Source: Pseudomonas entomophila
Lineage (GTDB): Bacteria; Pseudomonadota; Gammaproteobacteria; Pseudomonadales; Pseudomonadaceae
Length of the DNA stretch: 64,000 nt
NCBI RefSeq assembly: GCF_013523125.1
Contig: NZ_JAAMQJ010000012.1
Coordinates: 1-64,000, forward strand
Direction of reading: 5' to 3'
A program made the translations under genes and the position numbers. Under the pieces are notes generated by a model, which was not told where the DNA came from, made no database searches, and saw only the letters and a program-made list of their open reading frames with translations. Shown piece by piece: positions 61,033-64,000 of the stretch (position 1 is the stretch's first letter; each line of letters begins with the position of its first letter).

Positions 61033-61698
61033 ATGCTCAAGCTTCATGGATTTCCCGTCAGCAACTACTACAACATGGTCAAGCTGGCGCTGCTGGAAAA
61101 AGGCCTGCCTTTCGAAGAAGTGCAGTTGATCCCTGGGAAAACCCCGGAAACGCTGAAGGTCAGCCCACGTGGCAAGGTCCCGATCCTGGAGACCGAACAG
61201 GGCTACCTGAGCGAAACCAGCGTGATCCTCGAATACCTGGAGCAAAGCCAGGCAGGCACACCGCTGTTGCCGACCGATGCGTTCGAGCGGGCGAAAGTCC
61301 GTGAGCTGATGAAGGAAATCGAGCTCTACATTGAGCTCCCGGCGCGCACGTGCTACGCCCAGAGCTTCTTCGGGCAGTCGGTCGAGCCGTGGGTCAAGGA
61401 AAAGGCCCGCACCGATCTGCTGGCCGGTTTCGCCACCCTCAAGCGCAGTGGGCGCTTCGCGCCTTATGTGGCAGGTGAGCAGCTGACCCTGGCGGACATC
61501 ATGTTCTGCTTCTCGGTCGACCTGGCGGCCCAGGTCGGCAAGAAGGTCCTGGACGTCGACCTGTTGGCCGACGTGCCGGAAGCTGCCGAACTGCTGGAGC
61601 ATCTGCACCAGGGGCCACACATCGCACGGATCAATGCCGACAAGGCGCAGATGATGCCGACCTTCCTCGAGATGATGCGCAACAAGCGTCCTTCCTGA
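61033..61698 (+). CDS. Glutathione S-transferase family protein
   Basis: 221-aa GST. Thioredoxin-like N-terminal domain (LKLHGFPVSNYYNMVKLALLEKGLPFEE; SPRGKVPILETEQGYLSETSVILEYLE with the cis-proline VPIL and ES/TS glutathione motif) and an all-helical C-terminal domain. Cytosolic detoxification or maintenance role; class and substrate unknown. Confidence 0.88.
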   Translation: MLKLHGFPVSNYYNMVKLALLEKGLPFEEVQLIPGKTPETLKVSPRGKVPILETEQGYLSETSVILEYLEQSQAGTPLLPTDAFERAKVRELMKEIELYIELPARTCYAQSFFGQSVEPWVKEKARTDLLAGFATLKRSGRFAPYVAGEQLTLADIMFCFSVDLAAQVGKKVLDVDLLADVPEAAELLEHLHQGPHIARINADKAQMMPTFLEMMRNKRPS

Positions 61699-61702
61699 TG
61701 AA

Positions 61703-61735
61703 AAAAGCCCCGGACCGCATGCCGGGCCGGGGCCT
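61703..61735. terminator. Bidirectional terminator between GST and argH
   Basis: AAAGCCCCGG and its complement CCGGGGCCTTT flank a short GC-rich loop (61704-61713 and 61726-61736). A residues before and T residues after allow action on both convergent genes. Confidence 0.8.
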
Positions 61736-61757
61736 TTCGATCACCTGAACGCCGGAC

Positions 61758-63152
61758 TCAGCGCGTGGCCAGCAGCGCGTGGCCACGGGCGACGGCTGCG
61801 CGGACCTGGTCCGGTGCCGTACCGCCGATGTGATTACGGGCGTTGACCGAGCCTTCGAGGGTCAAGACGGCGAACACGTCCTGCTCGATCTGGTCGCTGA
61901 ACTGACGCAGCTCATCCAGCTCCATTTCCGCCAGGTCCTTGTTGCAGTCGACCCCGTACTTGACCGCATGGCCGACGATTTCGTGGCAATCGCGGAACGG
62001 CAGGCCACGGCGCACCAGGTAATCGGCCAGGTCGGTCGCCGTGGAGAAACCACGCAGCGCCGCTTCGCGCATCACCTCACGGCACGGCTTGATCGCCGGC
62101 ACCATGTCGGCGAAGGCCCGCAGGGAATCGCGCAGCGTGTCGGCAGCGTCGAACAGCGGCTCCTTGTCTTCCTGGTTGTCCTTGTTGTAGGCCAGCGGCT
62201 GGCCCTTCATCAGCGTCAGCAGTCCGGTCAGGGCGCCGAACACGCGACCGCTCTTGCCGCGCACCAGCTCCGGCACGTCGGGGTTCTTCTTCTGCGGCAT
62301 GATCGAGCTGCCCGTGCAGAAGCGATCCGGCAGGTGGATGAAGTGGAACTGGGCGCTGGTCCACAGCACCAGTTCTTCGGAGAAGCGCGACAGGTGCATC
62401 ATCGCGATGCTGGCCGCGGCACAGAATTCGATGGCGAAATCGCGATCCGACACGCCGTCGAGCGAGTTGCCACCGACGGTCTCGAATCCGAGCAGCGTGC
62501 AGGTCAGCTCGCGGTCCACCGGGTAGGTGGTACCGGCCAGGGCGGCGCTGCCCAGCGGCATGCGGTTGGTGCGCTTGCGGCAGTCCACCAGGCGCTCGTA
62601 GTCGCGCGACAGCATCTCGAACCAGGCCAGCAGGTGGTGGCCGAAGGTCACTGGCTGCGCGGTCTGCAGGTGGGTGAAGCCCGGCATGATGGTGGCGGCT
62701 TCGCGCTCGGCCTGCTCCAGCAGGCCTTTCTGCAGGCGGGTGATCTCGCTCAGGATCAGGTCGATCTCGTCGCGCAGCCAGAGGCGGATGTCGGTGGCGA
62801 CCTGGTCGTTGCGGCTACGGCCGGTGTGCAGTTTCTTGCCGGTGATGCCGATGCGGTCGGTCAGGCGCGCTTCGATGTTCATGTGCACGTCTTCGAGGTC
62901 GACACGCCAGTCGAAACGGCCAGCTTCGATCTCGGCCTGGATGGTCTTCAGGCCGTCGATGATGGCGTCGCGCTCGTGCTCGTCGATCACACCGACCTGG
63001 GCCAGCATGGTGGCATGGGCAATCGAGCCCATGATGTCGTGACGGTACAGGCGCTTGTCGAAGTCGACCGAGGCGGTGAAGCGGGCGACGAAGGCGTCGA
63101 CGGGCTCGCTGAAGCGGCCGCCCCAGGACTGGTTGGTCTTGTCGGTGCTCAT
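61758..63152 (-). CDS. argH: ArgH, argininosuccinate lyase
   Basis: 464-aa fumarase-superfamily enzyme, last step of arginine synthesis. Seen: [65 protein letters not shown], and the signature [12 protein letters not shown] with the catalytic serine loop. Start at 63152. Divergent from algR. Confidence 0.96.
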   Translation of the reverse strand: MSTDKTNQSWGGRFSEPVDAFVARFTASVDFDKRLYRHDIMGSIAHATMLAQVGVIDEHERDAIIDGLKTIQAEIEAGRFDWRVDLEDVHMNIEARLTDRIGITGKKLHTGRSRNDQVATDIRLWLRDEIDLILSEITRLQKGLLEQAEREAATIMPGFTHLQTAQPVTFGHHLLAWFEMLSRDYERLVDCRKRTNRMPLGSAALAGTTYPVDRELTCTLLGFETVGGNSLDGVSDRDFAIEFCAAASIAMMHLSRFSEELVLWTSAQFHFIHLPDRFCTGSSIMPQKKNPDVPELVRGKSGRVFGALTGLLTLMKGQPLAYNKDNQEDKEPLFDAADTLRDSLRAFADMVPAIKPCREVMREAALRGFSTATDLADYLVRRGLPFRDCHEIVGHAVKYGVDCNKDLAEMELDELRQFSDQIEQDVFAVLTLEGSVNARNHIGGTAPDQVRAAVARGHALLATR

Positions 63153-63457
63153 GGATTCACTCGTAGCTGGCGTGATCTGAAAAAGTGGCGTCGATCATAA
63201 CAGGGTTGTGCCTTGCCTCGCAGGGCGCAGGCACCGGACCGAGCGTGCGAACGTGCCTGGAAACCTCTCGGACGATCAACGATTGAACGGCAACGCGGCA
63301 AGGACCGTCTACAGTTGGACAGAGGGTTGGCGGCAGGTACCGCGACCCAGTGAATCTTTGGCCATCGCATCGGTCTGAGCGTGGACCACGGTGTCGGGCG
63401 ATCCGCACCTCGGCACGCCTGTCCACCTGCGAGACTCATTCAGGAATCCAGCACTAT
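63153..63457. other. argH-algR intergenic region
   Basis: 305 bp with no gene. It is far too short to hold algZ/fimS, which lies between argH and algR in P. aeruginosa. Promoters of both divergent genes must be here; I see no clear consensus. Confidence 0.7.
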
Positions 63458-64000
63458 ATGAATGTCCTGATCGTTGATGACGAAACCCAATCCCGCGACC
63501 GCCTGAGCCGCTTGCTCGGCGAGCTGGAGGGGTACACCGTGCTGGAGCCTGGCGCCACCAACGGCGAAGAGGCCTTGGCCCTGATCGAAAGCCTCAAGCC
63601 CGATGTCGTGCTGCTGGACGTCGCCATGCCGGGCCTCGATGGCCTGCAGGTGGCCGCGCGCCTGTGCGAGCGCGAAGCGCCGCCGGCCGTGGTGTTCTGC
63701 ACCGAGGGCGAGGACACCGCGCATCAGCCGTTCGAAGACAGCGCGCTCAGCCACGTGGCCAAGCCGGTGCAGCCGCAGGCGCTGCGCGATGCCCTGCGCA
63801 AGGCCGAGCGGCCCAACCGGACGCAGCTGGCGGCGCTCACGCGACCTGCCAACGAAAGCGGCGGCGGCCCCCGAAGCCACATCAGCGCACGCACCCGCAA
63901 AGGGATCGAGCTGATCCCACTGGGCCAGGTGGTCTACTTCATCGCCGACCACAAGTACGTGACCTTGCGCCATGAAGGCGGGGAAGTGCTGCTCGACGAG
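63458..64000 (+). CDS. algR: AlgR, LytTR-type response regulator (partial, runs off the window)
   Basis: First 181 codons. Receiver domain MNVLIVDDETQSRDRLSRLLGELEGYTVLE with acidic pocket Asp7-Asp8, phosphorylation site Asp54 (VLLDVAMPGLDG) and lysine in SHVAKPVQPQALRDAL. A linker then leads into the LytTR DNA-binding domain (ISARTRKGIELIPLGQVVYFIADHKYVTLRHEGGEVLLDE). AlgR controls alginate, motility and other traits in Pseudomonas. ATG at 63458 is the expected start. Confidence 0.93.
   Translation, partial: MNVLIVDDETQSRDRLSRLLGELEGYTVLEPGATNGEEALALIESLKPDVVLLDVAMPGLDGLQVAARLCEREAPPAVVFCTEGEDTAHQPFEDSALSHVAKPVQPQALRDALRKAERPNRTQLAALTRPANESGGGPRSHISARTRKGIELIPLGQVVYFIADHKYVTLRHEGGEVLLDE

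Noticed and set aside
60589-61620. A 343-codon minus-strand frame
   Set aside because: Its upstream two thirds is antisense to the GST gene. The real protein begins at 60891 with a good ribosome binding site.

Overview
The window is chromosomal DNA from a Pseudomonas of the P. putida/fluorescens type. Evidence: the GC-rich core carries recognisable Pseudomonas blocks, namely ptxS-kguEKTD, a gbuA/gbuR guanidinobutyrate cluster, glnK-amtB, sutA, lptM-lysA-dapF-xerC, rnk, cyaA, argH and the start of algR. Two PtxS operators and REP-like repeats agree. I did not identify the species.

Layout. 1-5582: repressor ptxS and the kguE-kguK-kguT-kguD operon for 2-ketogluconate uptake and breakdown. 5786-6289: a DUF4274-type protein. 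6354-23110: the competence helicase gene comM, on the minus strand, cut into three pieces by two different integrative elements, each with its own large serine recombinase. Element 1 (6886-15243, strikingly AT-rich) is an integrative mobilizable element with a rolling-circle-type Rep, a MobA-like relaxase, MobC and a candidate oriT. Element 2 (15556-22466, intermediate GC) has no relaxase and no phage structural genes; it carries an unfamiliar set of zinc-knuckle, coiled-coil and possibly HNH-like proteins plus a second, small serine recombinase. Both attachment-site pairs can be read directly, and joining the three comM pieces at the inferred cores gives a 1488-nt frame coding for 495 residues. 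23111-24280: repeat-rich DNA with REP-like units, a 110-bp direct repeat and a 22-bp inverted repeat.

24660-31325: a non-phosphorylative pentonate (probably L-arabinonate or D-xylonate) catabolic cluster (transporter, IlvD/Edd dehydratase, FAH-fold dehydratase, 2-oxoglutarate semialdehyde dehydrogenase) with a FadR-type regulator and two matching operator sites in the divergent promoter. 31530-33035: ProP-type osmolyte transporter. 33145-44046: a guanidino-compound catabolic cluster (exported RidA, Tat-type FAD oxidoreductase, aldehyde dehydrogenase, ThDP 2-oxoacid decarboxylase, SSS and NCS1 transporters, SnoaL-like protein, GbuA) with divergent LysR regulator GbuR. 44137-47492: stand-alone EAL phosphodiesterase, malate:quinone oxidoreductase and a small Pseudomonas protein. 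47493-64000: a candidate parS site, a UbiK/gamma-glutamylcyclotransferase-like fusion, glnK-amtB behind a sigma-54/NtrC-type promoter, sutA, the lptM-lysA-dapF-DUF484-xerC-yigB operon, cyaY, rnk, cyaA, argH and a partial algR.

How they work together: the core is mostly nutrient acquisition and central carbon/nitrogen metabolism (2-ketogluconate, pentonates, arginine-derived guanidino compounds, ammonium). The two comM insertions should abolish ComM and therefore impair chromosomal natural transformation unless both elements excise. Most minus-strand reading frames opposite plus-strand genes, and the reverse, are GC-driven shadows and are not listed.
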